Shown here in pieces: positions 15,445 to 23,461 of a stretch of DNA of 53,344 bases. This DNA comes from CAYQTL01 sp964420405 (GTDB taxonomy: Bacteria > Acidobacteriota > Thermoanaerobaculia > Thermoanaerobaculales > Sulfomarinibacteraceae), in contig CAYQTL010000025.1 of NCBI GenBank assembly GCA_964420405.1, positions 1-53,344 of the forward strand. The letters run 5' to 3'. Position numbers and translations under genes: made by a program. Within the stretch, counting starts at the first letter, position 1. Each line of letters starts with the position of its first letter. The notes under the pieces were generated by a model, which was not told the DNA's origin, ran no database searches, and worked only from the letters and a program-made list of their open reading frames with translations.

Positions 15445-17274
15445 TCACCGCGGCGCTCGCTTCCCGACCCCCGACCACGCCGAAAGGTCGCCGCTCTCGA
15501 AGCCGTCGCTGAAGAGGTGGCCGGTCGGGACGACGAGGCCGACGTCGTCGACGCCGACACGGGCCGCGGGGGATGTGCCGTCGTCGTGGAGGGCGATGTC
15601 GAGGAGGGTGGGGCGGCCGCGCTCGTCGGGGAGGATCGGCGCTGTGACGCACTGCCAGCCGGCGGGTGAGGTCGGGTCGAGCTGGAGGACGGTGCGGCTG
15701 CCGGGGTCCTGGATCAGGGTGACGGTGAGAAGGTCGCCGGGGCCGGCAATCTCGGTGGTGTGGCAGAGGCGGAGGTCGGTGGCGCCGGCGGGCAGCACGA
15801 ACCGGCCGTGACGGCGGGACCGGCCGGCGTCGAGGCGGAGGTAGCGGTCGCCGTCGTCGGCGAGCGTCGCGGTGCCGCCGCCACCGTGCAGCCACCAGCC
15901 GGGCACGACGTCGCCGGCGGGCTCCTTCTCGAGGTCGCCGTTGACGATGCCCTCGGCGAGGTTGAAGTCGAACATGACGGGTTGCTTGGAGGCGGGGTCG
16001 TCGGGGCAGCGGACCGCGCCTCCGCCGATCCGCGAGGTGTTGTAGCCGTCGACGGTGCGGGCGAGGGGCGACGTCCGCTGGCCGCTGTCGCAGGTCGTGC
16101 CCGCGGGATCGAACCAGCCCACCCCGGGCGGGTCGCCGGTGACGGGGTGGGTGGCGGCCGCGGTGTCGACTGTGAAGTGGTACCAGGCGTGGACGTCGGA
16201 GTGGCAGAACGCGCCGACGCCGCTGGCGTCGAGCTGTGCGGCGCCGGGGATCGGCCTGCCGTCGGGGTCGAACAGGCACGGGAAGCCGTCGGTGTCCCGC
16301 CAGAAGCTGTCGTGGAAGGCGACCTCCCGCCAGGCGCACACGCCGGACGGCTCGGCGGGCGGCGATCCGCAGGCGTACCCGGGATGGAGGTCGTTGACGT
16401 CGAGGTCGTCCCACAGGCCCTCGGGCTCGGGCTGCGCCTCGCTGAGGCCGAACCCACCCGCGTCGTGGGGGTCGAGGCTGGTGACCTGCTCGGGGGGCGG
16501 CAGGCCCGCGGCGACGAGGCGCTCGGCCGCCTCGCTCGCGACCACCGCGCCGCGGCTGTGGCCGATCAGGTGGAGGTGCTCGAGGCTCGCGAGCGGCGGG
16601 TCGGCGGTGCTCCAGGCGAGCAGGCCGGCGGCGAGCGCCTCGCCCGCGGCCTCCGAGAACCCGGTGCCGGAGCGGTTGCTGGCGGTCGCCCAGTCGAAGA
16701 CGATCACCGTCTCGCCCTCCTGCGCCTGCGGGCCGCACGCCGGGTGGGCGCAGGGGAGCAGGTCGCCGGAGGCAGGGTCGTACCGGACGATCCGGCCGCC
16801 GCCGGCGCGGACCCGGATCGCCTCGGCGAGGTGGAACGGCCAGTCGGGGACGGTGCCCTGCAGCTGGAAGCCGTGGACGATCACGGTGGTCCCTGTCACG
16901 GCCCGCCGCTCCGACGACGCCGCGGCGGGGGTCGCGACGAGCGCCCCGGCGATGACTGCGAGGATGATCCGCATTCGCGTCAGCATACCCCGGCGTGCGA
17001 TCCACTCCGGCAGGAAGATGTCGAAGTTGTCCCGGCGGTGGTCGGTGTACCGCGCCGCGACGCCGGTCAGAGGGCAACGCCATCCGTTGACCGCGAGAAT
17101 CGCGACCTCGACCAGGACGAACGAGATCAGGATCCAGGCGGCGACGAGGTTCCCGGCCCAGGCGAGAAACGGGATGGCCGCGGTGCAGCCCGCGAAGAAC
17201 ACCCACACGACCGTGTGCAGGGGCTTGATCCTCCACAGCCGCACGGCCTGCGAGGCCCCCCGTGGCGCGCTCAT
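15445..17274 (-). CDS. Secreted lipase-like alpha/beta hydrolase with DGFESGD ending, fused to an upstream membrane segment
   Basis: A 609-residue frame with two parts. Residues 1-95 (VVWVFFAGCTAAIPFLAWAG ... CPLTGVAARYT, RRDNFDIFLPEWIARR) resemble a family of small membrane proteins of unknown function, lacking that family's last helix. From residue 101 (ATG at 16974) comes a new signal peptide (MRIILAVIAGALVATPAAAS), then an alpha/beta-hydrolase with VIVHGF and the nucleophile motif GHSRG (S240), LDPHDAGGFG, and a catalytic-His candidate in FHDSFWRDT or HAWYHF. The end reads FSDGFESGDLSAWSG. Neither start has a good ribosome site. The hydrolase alone may be the true product, with the first part a truncated neighbour. 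Confidence 0.72.
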   Translation of the reverse strand: MSAPRGASQAVRLWRIKPLHTVVWVFFAGCTAAIPFLAWAGNLVAAWILISFVLVEVAILAVNGWRCPLTGVAARYTDHRRDNFDIFLPEWIARRGMLTRMRIILAVIAGALVATPAAASSERRAVTGTTVIVHGFQLQGTVPDWPFHLAEAIRVRAGGGRIVRYDPASGDLLPCAHPACGPQAQEGETVIVFDWATASNRSGTGFSEAAGEALAAGLLAWSTADPPLASLEHLHLIGHSRGAVVASEAAERLVAAGLPPPEQVTSLDPHDAGGFGLSEAQPEPEGLWDDLDVNDLHPGYACGSPPAEPSGVCAWREVAFHDSFWRDTDGFPCLFDPDGRPIPGAAQLDASGVGAFCHSDVHAWYHFTVDTAAATHPVTGDPPGVGWFDPAGTTCDSGQRTSPLARTVDGYNTSRIGGGAVRCPDDPASKQPVMFDFNLAEGIVNGDLEKEPAGDVVPGWWLHGGGGTATLADDGDRYLRLDAGRSRRHGRFVLPAGATDLRLCHTTEIAGPGDLLTVTLIQDPGSRTVLQLDPTSPAGWQCVTAPILPDERGRPTLLDIALHDDGTSPAARVGVDDVGLVVPTGHLFSDGFESGDLSAWSGVGKRAPR

Positions 17275-17329
17275 CGGCGGAGGGTGGCAGAGGGTCGGGT
17301 CCGGGTCGGTTCGCCTCGTCCACCCGGGG

Positions 17330-18131
17330 TCAGTCGCTCGCGGCCTCCGCCGACCCCGTCCACGCCGACGAGTCGCCGGTCTCGAACCCGTCGCAGAACA
17401 GGACGCCGACGACGTGGAGGTCGGTCTCGATCGCTGGTCCTGGCGACGACGTCCAGGTCGTTGTTCCCGTCGGGGTTGACCTGGTAGGTGACGAGGTAGG
17501 TCCCGTCGCCAGATCGGAACGCCACCCGGGGGAGGGCGGCTCAGCCGGAGCTGACCTGGGTCCGCAGCGTGTCCCAGGTGACCCCGCCCTTGAGGGAGCG
17601 CGCGACGTACGCGCCGGACCGCTGATAGGTCATGGTCAGCACGCCCCCGCCCTCATGGACCACGTCCGGGTTGATCTCGCCCGGGGTCGCCCAGCCGAGG
17701 TCGACGGCGGCGTGCCCGGTCCACGCCGCCCCGTCCGCGGAGGTCGCCCGGTGGATCCGGTACGAGCCTCCGCCCGTCTGGTCGACCAGGTAGAGCAGCG
17801 CGAACGACCCGGGCGCGAGCTGCACCAGCGCCGGGTGCCGCTCGTTGCGTCAGCTGTCGACGATCGCCTGGGGCGAACTCCAGCTCTGCCCCTCGTCGGT
17901 CGACGAGGTCACCCACAGGTCGCCGAAGAACGTCCCGGGTTCGATCCTCTCGAACACCAGCAGCAGCTCGCCCGTCGGCGCCACCCGGAGGATGCTCGAC
18001 TGGTAGTCCAGCTCCGGCCCGGCGGTGACGGCGCCGGCGAGCTCCGTCGTGCCGGCCGCCCAGCAGATGCCTGCCGAGAGAAGTCTGGCGAGCACACCGA
18101 CCCCGGATCCGACCGGCCGCGGTGTCCTCAT
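17330..18131 (-). pseudogene. Broken sialidase/BNR-repeat secreted protein with two in-frame TGA codons
   Basis: Starts at ATG 18131 behind GGAGGGGG with a signal peptide (VGVLARLLSAGICWAAG). BNR-type segments follow (DLWVTSSTDEGQSWSSPQAIVDS), then a TGA at 17850-17852. The same frame continues with RNERHPALVQLAPGSFALLY ... SLKGGVTWDTLRTQVSSG to a second TGA at 17541-17543, and again with FRSGDGTYLVTYQVNPDGNN. After a frame change the family ending appears, LFCDGFETGDSSAWTG, with its stop at 17330. Two stops plus one frameshift in otherwise well-kept sequence indicate a recent pseudogene. The start overlaps the stop of the upstream gene (ATGA). Confidence 0.72.
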
Positions 18132-18601
18132 CTCGGACCCCCTCCATCGGAGGCTCCCCGCCCGGGGCGGGCCCCCTCCGGCTCGTTGTGGACGATCTCG
18201 TACTTGATCCCGTCGGGGTCCTTGAAGAACAGGGCGTAGTAGTCGGGGCCGTACTCCGGGTACAGCCGGGGCTCGCAGACGATGGTCGCGCCGATCGCCG
18301 CGAGCTCGCGGTGCAGTCGGTCGACCTCGGCCCGCGACTCCGCCTTGAATGCGAGGTGGTGCAGCGCCCCCGGCTTGCGGCGGTGGACGATCTCCTGCCG
18401 GAACGGCGCCCGCGGCGAGGTGATGGCGAACGCCAGCAGCGGGTGGGTGTACTCGACGACGTGGAACTCGTGCTCCTCGATCACCGCCTCCACCCGCCGG
18501 CCGGGCTCGAAGCCGAGCAACGGCATCAGCCGGTCGTAGAACGGGATCGCCACGGCCATGTCGCGGACCGTGATCTGGAGGTGGTCGACGATCGGTCTCA
18601 T
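18128..18601 (-). CDS. VOC-family (glyoxalase/bleomycin-resistance fold) protein
   Basis: 157 residues made of one VOC module: VDHLQITVRDMAVAIPFYDR at the start, GALHHLAFKAESRAEVDRLH in the middle, and YYALFFKDPDGIKYEIVHNE at the end. His and Glu ligands for a divalent metal are at the expected places (DHLQI, LHHLAF, YEIV). Such proteins act as lyases, isomerases or dioxygenases; the substrate is not readable. The ATG at 18601 begins the domain. Its stop overlaps the start of the sialidase-like pseudogene, so the two were once coupled. Confidence 0.82.
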   Translation of the reverse strand: MRPIVDHLQITVRDMAVAIPFYDRLMPLLGFEPGRRVEAVIEEHEFHVVEYTHPLLAFAITSPRAPFRQEIVHRRKPGALHHLAFKAESRAEVDRLHRELAAIGATIVCEPRLYPEYGPDYYALFFKDPDGIKYEIVHNEPEGARPGRGASDGGGPR

Positions 18602-18659
18602 GCGGCCGTCCATTCTCCCGCCGTGCTGTCGGATTTCGGCGTGCACGGGAGCGACCGCG

Positions 18660-18800
18660 ATTGTCACGCGGACCGTGGTGGACGTCCAGTTCGTCAGCCT
18701 GGGTCGCGGTGCCGCTGCCGCCGTCGTGGGGATCGAGACGGGTGATCTGGCCGGCCGGGCAACAGGCCCGAGGCGACGAGCCGCCCGCCAGCAGCCGCGT
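18660..18800 (-). pseudogene. Fragment of a lipase paralogous to the gene at 15445
   Basis: On the minus strand, allowing one frameshift, this reads RLVASGLLP, then GQITRLDPHDGGSGTATQAD and ELDVHHG. It matches RLVAAGLPPPEQVTSLDPHDAGG and the DDLDVNDLHPG region of the intact lipase-like protein. Only this central piece is recognisable. Confidence 0.5.
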
Positions 18801-19184
18801 CGGAACCGGCCGGTCGCCTCGAGGGCGCGCCTGGCCCGGCGGTCGTCGCCGGGAACCGGTCCGGAGCCCCCTCGCAGCGCCTTCAGCACGGTGCGCTCGG
18901 CCCGGATCTCCCGCGGTGTGTGGAAGCCGAGCCGCCGCAGGACCGGCACCGGGTGGCACCAACCCTGGATGCCGTGCTGCAGGAGAAACCCCGGCGGTTC
19001 CTCCCGCGGGCCCGGGACGGTCCACGGCGAGCGTCCCGTCGGTCTGGCACACCGGGGACCTCACGGCCGAGTGCCGACCCGGGTGGACGGCGCCGGCTGC
19101 CACCTGGCGTCGCTGAGCGGACCGCGGAGGCCCAGCCACCGCCGGCCGGGCCTCCGCTCGCTCCCGAGTGCGTGTGCGAGACGA
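18801..19184. other. Gene-free stretch, probably more relic DNA
   Basis: A minus-strand frame here reads PVPVLRRLGFHTPREIRAER and continues for about 40 residues with plausible protein composition. It runs without a stop into the lipase fragment in another frame. I do not recognise it, and there is no start with a ribosome site. Confidence 0.35.
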
Positions 19185-20516
19185 TCAGGGTGTCGCGCCC
19201 GACCACAGGATGGTCGTGCCGAGCTCGAAGCCGTCGCCGAAGAGCGGCATGCGCTCGTCGTGCGCGATCTTGAGGTATCCCGCGAGGGGCGCATCCTCGC
19301 AGTAGGCCACCACGATACCGGCGGTCAGCGGATGCAGGGCGGCGCCCAGCGACTTGCCGGGGAAGCGGTCGGCGCCGTCGGGATCGTCGATCGACGCGCA
19401 GTACCAGGAGCTCCCGGGGCCGCAGTTGGCGAGGACGCCCGACACCGCCGCGATCGGCCGCGCCGAACGCACCTCGTGGTCGCTGGTCGCACGGTTGTGG
19501 TGGACGATGAACGGGAACCCGGCCCCGTCCTCGACGATGGCCACGTCGCTGCAGCCGGATCCGGCGTCGTCGATCGCGCTGCACTGCCACGCCCCGCCGC
19601 CGCAGTTGCCGCCGGTCGCGGAGACGGCGTACTCCACCGTGTCGTCGGTCGCGTTGTAGTAGGCGATGTGGGGGGTGTTGCCGTCGTCCATGTACAAGGA
19701 TGCGTGCATGCCGATGTCGTTGCCGGATCTGGCCACGGTGCTGATGATCCACCCGAACATCTCGGAGAACGCCGCGTACTTCAGAACGTCGGCGCCCGAG
19801 TCGTAGTACGCGATCTTGGGGTTGTCGGTGGTCCCGAAGGCGAGCGAGGTGGACCTGCCGACGCCGTCGCCGCTGTCCACGGCGGTGCACTGCCAGTCGC
19901 CGGCGGCGTCACCGACGCCGCAGTTGCCGGTGCCGTCGTCCAGGAGCTCCGCGTGCATCAGGGCCTCGTCGCCGAGGGCCACGGTCGTCTGGGAGGAGAC
20001 GTGGGGCCGGCCCGCCGAGTCGAGCCCGAGCGACGTGTGCAGGCCTCTCACGATACCCATGCCCCCCGTCTGGATCGTGTCGCGGCGCAGGATCGTGGGG
20101 ACCCCGTCGTGGCGGTAGATCGCCCGCGCGACCTTGAGCGCCGCGTTGGTCACGTCGTGGTAGGAGACGTACACCGTGGTCGCGGCGTCGGTGGTGGTGA
20201 CGGCGATCGAGCTGTGCATCCCGACGTCGCCGGTGCTGTCCAGGATTCCGCACACGAACGCGCCGCCGGGGCCGCAGTTCCCGCCGGCGCCGACCTCCCG
20301 GGCCAGCCAGAGGTCCTCGTTGTAGCTCTCGTAGTAGGCGATGAAGGTCCTGCCGGTGATGGAGTCGACGGCGATCGAGACGTGCTGGCTGACGAACTCG
20401 GGGTACGGTGGAGCGTGCACCACCTCCGAGTTCCAGCTCAGGGCCGTGCCGGGTCCCACGAGCGTCGCCGAGACCACCGCGCACACTACCAGGACATTCC
20501 GCGACGTTCCTCTCAT
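19185..20516 (-). CDS. Secreted repeat protein (six-bladed-like) with DGFELG ending
   Basis: 443 residues; AAGGAGAG site, signal peptide to about residue 26 (VVSATLVGPGTALSW). The body is built of repeated units such as 'HSSIAV...VSYHDVTNAALKVA', 'HTSLGLDSAGRPHVSSQ', 'STSLAFGTTDNPKIAYYDSG' and 'HASLYMDDGNTPHIAYYNAT', each about 55-60 residues. The pattern suggests a beta-propeller. Paired cysteines (NCGPGGAFVCG, NCGVGDAAGDWQC, NCGGGAWQC) recur and probably form disulfides within blades. The end, FGDGFELGTTILWSG, is a diverged form of the DGFESGD segment. Function unknown; likely exported. Confidence 0.82.
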   Translation of the reverse strand: MRGTSRNVLVVCAVVSATLVGPGTALSWNSEVVHAPPYPEFVSQHVSIAVDSITGRTFIAYYESYNEDLWLAREVGAGGNCGPGGAFVCGILDSTGDVGMHSSIAVTTTDAATTVYVSYHDVTNAALKVARAIYRHDGVPTILRRDTIQTGGMGIVRGLHTSLGLDSAGRPHVSSQTTVALGDEALMHAELLDDGTGNCGVGDAAGDWQCTAVDSGDGVGRSTSLAFGTTDNPKIAYYDSGADVLKYAAFSEMFGWIISTVARSGNDIGMHASLYMDDGNTPHIAYYNATDDTVEYAVSATGGNCGGGAWQCSAIDDAGSGCSDVAIVEDGAGFPFIVHHNRATSDHEVRSARPIAAVSGVLANCGPGSSWYCASIDDPDGADRFPGKSLGAALHPLTAGIVVAYCEDAPLAGYLKIAHDERMPLFGDGFELGTTILWSGATP

Positions 20517-20773
20517 CTGCCTCTCCTTCGTCGGGGGCCGCCCGGCGTCGGCTGAAGCCGCCGAGGACGCCCTCCCTGTGTGTTCCCCCGAAAGAGGAGG
20601 CTCGTCACGGATTTGCTCACCTTCTGGGTGATCTTCTCGGCCGGGGTCGGCTCAGGAGGAGGTACGTCTCGAGTCCGTGAGCCTGTCTGCGCGGGCGACG
20701 GGTGGCCTGCGGGGCCCTCCGGCTGGAAGCTGGCGCGACGGTGCGGAAGGCCGATGAGCGGTCCGTGGGCACG
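20517..20773. other. Intergenic region with a dispersed-repeat unit
   Basis: No gene is visible between the propeller-like gene and the terminator at 20774. The segment ccggctggaagctggcgc (20718-20735) resembles ccggctggaagccgacgc at 43661-43678 and is probably another dispersed repeat. Confidence 0.45.
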
Positions 20774-20806
20774 AAAAAAGGCGGCTCCGCGGGTGCGGCG
20801 CCGCCC
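20774..20806 (-). terminator. Intrinsic terminator of the gene at 20827
   Basis: On the minus strand a GC-rich stem (ggcggc ... gccgcc) is followed directly by six T residues. It lies about 20 bases after the stop codon at 20827. It is the only clear hairpin-plus-T-tract I found in the window. Confidence 0.7.
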
Positions 20807-20826
20807 GGGGGTCGTGCGGGGGCCGA

Positions 20827-21375
20827 CTACTCGACGGAGAAAGCCTGCAGCTCCACCGGCACGGGCCCGGTGATGATGTCGGCGCCGCTGTTGTCCAGGC
20901 CGGTGTAGCACACGTCGGCGCCCGTGGCCGGGTCGCTGGTGGAGCAGACGACCTGCGGCGCCCCGCCGTACGCGTCGGACTCGAGCATCCAGGTCACGGT
21001 CTGGCTGTCGAGCACGCCGTTCGGATCGACGTGAACCACCAGGACGCAGCCGCTCGAGCAGCTCTTGCCGAACCCCGAGCAGGGATAGTCGGAGTCCGAG
21101 AAGGTGGCGGTGCTGGTCCCGACGCCTCCGGTGGTGTCGAAATCGGTGGACGTGGCCGAGGTGATCGTCCACGCCGGGGGCAGCCGGATGGTGACCCTGT
21201 CGAGATACTCCAGGTCGGAGCTGGTCCGGGTGGCGATGAAGCTCAGCTGCAGGTCGGTGGGGCTGAGCAGGACGTAGCTGTCGAAGGTCACGGTGGATCC
21301 GCTGATGTCGCGGGCCTCCACCGGCGCCAGGCCGGCGACGAGCAGCACTGCGATGACGAGGGCGAGTCGGCGCAT
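20827..21375 (-). CDS. Small secreted protein ending in PVELQAFSVE
   Basis: 182 residues with a signal peptide (MRRLALVIAVLLVAGLAPVEA), an AGGAGGAG site and a good promoter upstream. The mature part is beta-rich (SGSTVTFDSYVLLSPTDLQL ... RVTIRLPPAWTITSA) with cysteines in YPCSGFGKSCSSGC that suggest a disulfide-closed loop. The end, PVPVELQAFSVE, is a short ending I associate with exported proteins of similar bacteria. Function unknown. Own promoter and own terminator mark it as a single-gene unit. Confidence 0.78.
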   Translation of the reverse strand: MRRLALVIAVLLVAGLAPVEARDISGSTVTFDSYVLLSPTDLQLSFIATRTSSDLEYLDRVTIRLPPAWTITSATSTDFDTTGGVGTSTATFSDSDYPCSGFGKSCSSGCVLVVHVDPNGVLDSQTVTWMLESDAYGGAPQVVCSTSDPATGADVCYTGLDNSGADIITGPVPVELQAFSVE

Positions 21376-21441
21376 TTCGGAACTCCTCCTGATAATGAGA
21401 TGACGGTGCGCCGGGGACCGGCACGGCCCCCTGGCATCGCC

Positions 21442-21470
21442 ACTCTAGAAGAGCAGCTTCACTTCGTCAA
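21442..21470 (-). promoter_or_regulatory. Sigma-70-type promoter of the gene at 20827
   Basis: Minus strand: TTGACG (-35, 21465-21470), 17-base spacer, TAGAGT (-10, 21442-21447). It lies about 67 bases upstream of the ATG at 21375. Confidence 0.6.
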
Positions 21471-21570
21471 TCTCAAGTACGGATGATCCGACGGGTGGGA
21501 CGGTGACGGGACTTCTGTCGTGTCGATATTGAGACGACGTTCGCGATGACGGCCTGGCGCCGAAACCCGC

Positions 21571-21828
21571 TCAGGACCGCCAGTAGGCCCCTCCGCCGCC
21601 CTCGCGCTGCATGAGACCATGGTCGGCCAGGGCGCGGCGCAGGCGGGCTGTGTCCTCGTTGTACCGGGAGAGGATCCCGTTCAGATCGCGCTCGGCGTAG
21701 TGCACGCCCGGCGTGAACGCCTCCGCCACGTGGCGCAGCAGCACGAGCTGCTTCTTCTGCTGCGCCGGTGGGAGCGGCCCCGGGGTTGCATCGGCCGGGT
21801 CGCGACGTACATTTGCGCATAGCGACAA
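21571..21828 (-). CDS. DUF2087-like protein, probably N-terminally truncated
   Basis: The sequence QQKKQLVLLRHVAEAFTPGV, YAERDLNGILSRYNEDTARL, RRALADHGLMQREGGG and the final AYWRS match the DUF2087 helix-turn-helix-like module, often attached to regulators or standing alone. Here only about 65 residues of domain are present. The only upstream in-frame start is a TTG (21828) without a ribosome site, so it may be a fragment. It is divergent from the gene at 21852 with almost no space for two promoters. Confidence 0.55.
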   Translation of the reverse strand: MSLCANVRRDPADATPGPLPPAQQKKQLVLLRHVAEAFTPGVHYAERDLNGILSRYNEDTARLRRALADHGLMQREGGGGAYWRS

Positions 21829-21851
21829 CCGACACGAGAAGGGAGTGCGAG

Positions 21852-22481
21852 ATGAACCAGTCCGAGCTGGCTCAGATCCGCCTGGTGTCGTGCGCCGGTA
21901 CGACGCTGGACTTCGGCGACACCACCTTCGAGCTCACGGGTCAACCGGACGGGTGCATCAAGGTCGCGCTCGACGACCGCAACTACGCCCTCGTGCGTCG
22001 CCAGCTGCACCACCATCCCTACGAGGCGGAGATCGTCGACGGCGTGATCGTGGACGAGACGCGGCACGGCAGGATCGACTTCGGCCGCTACTTCCTGGTC
22101 GACTGGGACGACGACCCGTGGAGTCCGCAGGTGACGTTCAAGCTCGCGCCCGCCCGCGTGGAGCGACGGTATGCCAGGGGCCAGACCATCGAGCTGGGCC
22201 TGGAGCAGGTCGCGAGGTATCGCGTCGCCTACGACGACGGTGTCGAGGCGACCTTCCGGCGGGTCGGCCCCGACCGGTTCGAGTTCGGCTTCAGCACCGG
22301 CTTCTTCGGGTGGTTCTGGAAGGACCCGGACGGCTCCTACACCCTCAAGTTCCACGGCGACCGGTTGAGCTCGATCGAGGACGCCCGGCGCTCACAGTCG
22401 AAGTTCATCGTGTCGCGCTGCAAGTACTCGGGGAACCTCCTCCTGATCCTCCAGGAGGACGCGCGGGTCGTCGTCGAGTAG
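21852..22481 (+). CDS. Conserved-looking cytoplasmic protein of unknown function
   Basis: 209 residues, no signal peptide or membrane segment; a GGGAG site precedes the ATG. Composition is acidic/aromatic with beta-strand character: TTLDFGDTTFELTGQPDG, GRIDFGRYFLVDWDDDPWSP, RFEFGFSTGFFGWFWKDPDG. The 'GWFWKDPDGSYTLKFHGD' stretch is distinctive, but I do not recognise a family. No operon partner. Confidence 0.72.
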   Translation: MNQSELAQIRLVSCAGTTLDFGDTTFELTGQPDGCIKVALDDRNYALVRRQLHHHPYEAEIVDGVIVDETRHGRIDFGRYFLVDWDDDPWSPQVTFKLAPARVERRYARGQTIELGLEQVARYRVAYDDGVEATFRRVGPDRFEFGFSTGFFGWFWKDPDGSYTLKFHGDRLSSIEDARRSQSKFIVSRCKYSGNLLLILQEDARVVVE

Positions 22482-22775
22482 CGCCGTGCCCGTGGCGAGC
22501 GCGCGGTCGGCCGGCGCGCGCCGTGACCGCGAGGTGTGATCCCGCGGGTGCGGTCCAGCCATCCGCCATGGCGGAGGCCACGCTCGATCGGCCACGTTGT
22601 CCCCGGCCCACGGCGATCAGACGGGCGTACCATGGCCGTGACCGGGAGGCATCCATGGGTCGCAGACGGCCCGGCCGCACTCCGGCGCCCGGCGGGGTGC
22701 CACCGTGAGCTGGGCCGGAGGGGCGTGGCGAGAGCGGAATGAGCGAGGGGATCCTGTCACCGCGGGAGGTGCACG

Positions 22776-23273
22776 ATGGTCCGAGAGCCCGACCGCTGGA
22801 GCGAGTACGCCGGTGTGGGCGTCCGGTACCTCGCGCTCCTGGTCGATCTCCTCCTGCTGTCTGCCGCGTTCTTCCCCGTCACCCGCCTCGTGAAGGGGAC
22901 GTGGGTCATGTCGGCCGCCGATCACCGGTGGGTGAGCGGGTGGATCGTGACAGATCCGCTGTGCCTCGCCTTCCTGGCGGTGATGACCCTGTACTTCGTG
23001 CTGTGGGAAGGGCTCGTGGCGGCGACGCCCGGCAAGATGGCGCTCGGGCTGCGGGTGGTCCGTCCCGACGGCCGCCCACCCGGGCTGTGGCGGGCGGTCG
23101 TCCGTAACGCGCTGCGGCTGATCGACGGTCTGCCGGCCTTCGGGATCCTGGCCGCGATCCTGATCGCGACCTCGCCGGAGCGCACCCGCCTCGGGGACCG
23201 CGTCGCGGACACCCGCGTCGTCCACCCCCGCCAGACGCCTCTCCGGACGCCTGCCAACGCTGAAGCGGGGTAG
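22776..23273 (+). CDS. RDD-family membrane protein
   Basis: 165 residues. It begins with the RDD pattern (GVGVRYLALLVDLLLLSAAF, with an Arg and Asp in the first helix), has a second helix around LCLAFLAVMTLYFVLWEGL, then the signature TPGKMALGLRVVRPDGRPPG and a third helix (LPAFGILAAILIATSP) ending in TRLGDRVADTRVV. The RDD domain is found in small membrane proteins, some reported to act in ion or solute transport. The role here is unknown. GGGAGG lies before the ATG. Confidence 0.83.
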   Translation: MVREPDRWSEYAGVGVRYLALLVDLLLLSAAFFPVTRLVKGTWVMSAADHRWVSGWIVTDPLCLAFLAVMTLYFVLWEGLVAATPGKMALGLRVVRPDGRPPGLWRAVVRNALRLIDGLPAFGILAAILIATSPERTRLGDRVADTRVVHPRQTPLRTPANAEAG

Positions 23274-23461
23274 GGGGTCGTAGGCCCGGGCCGACGGCGC
23301 GCGGCGTTCCTGAGACCGGAGCCGTCTCAATCGTGCGACCCGAGGCGCGCGGCGCCGCTCCTGATGACACGTGAAGTGGTGTTCTTTCAGCTGGTTGTTG
23401 CCCGCGACCGCCGATGGCACGGGTCGTGCGACAGGGCTCCCCGTCCGTCGGGAGGATGCTC

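Noticed and set aside
17541..17852. TGA codons as selenocysteine or reassigned codons.
   Set aside because: No SECIS-like hairpin was seen after either TGA, TGA is used as a normal stop in the rest of the window, and the gene also has a frameshift.
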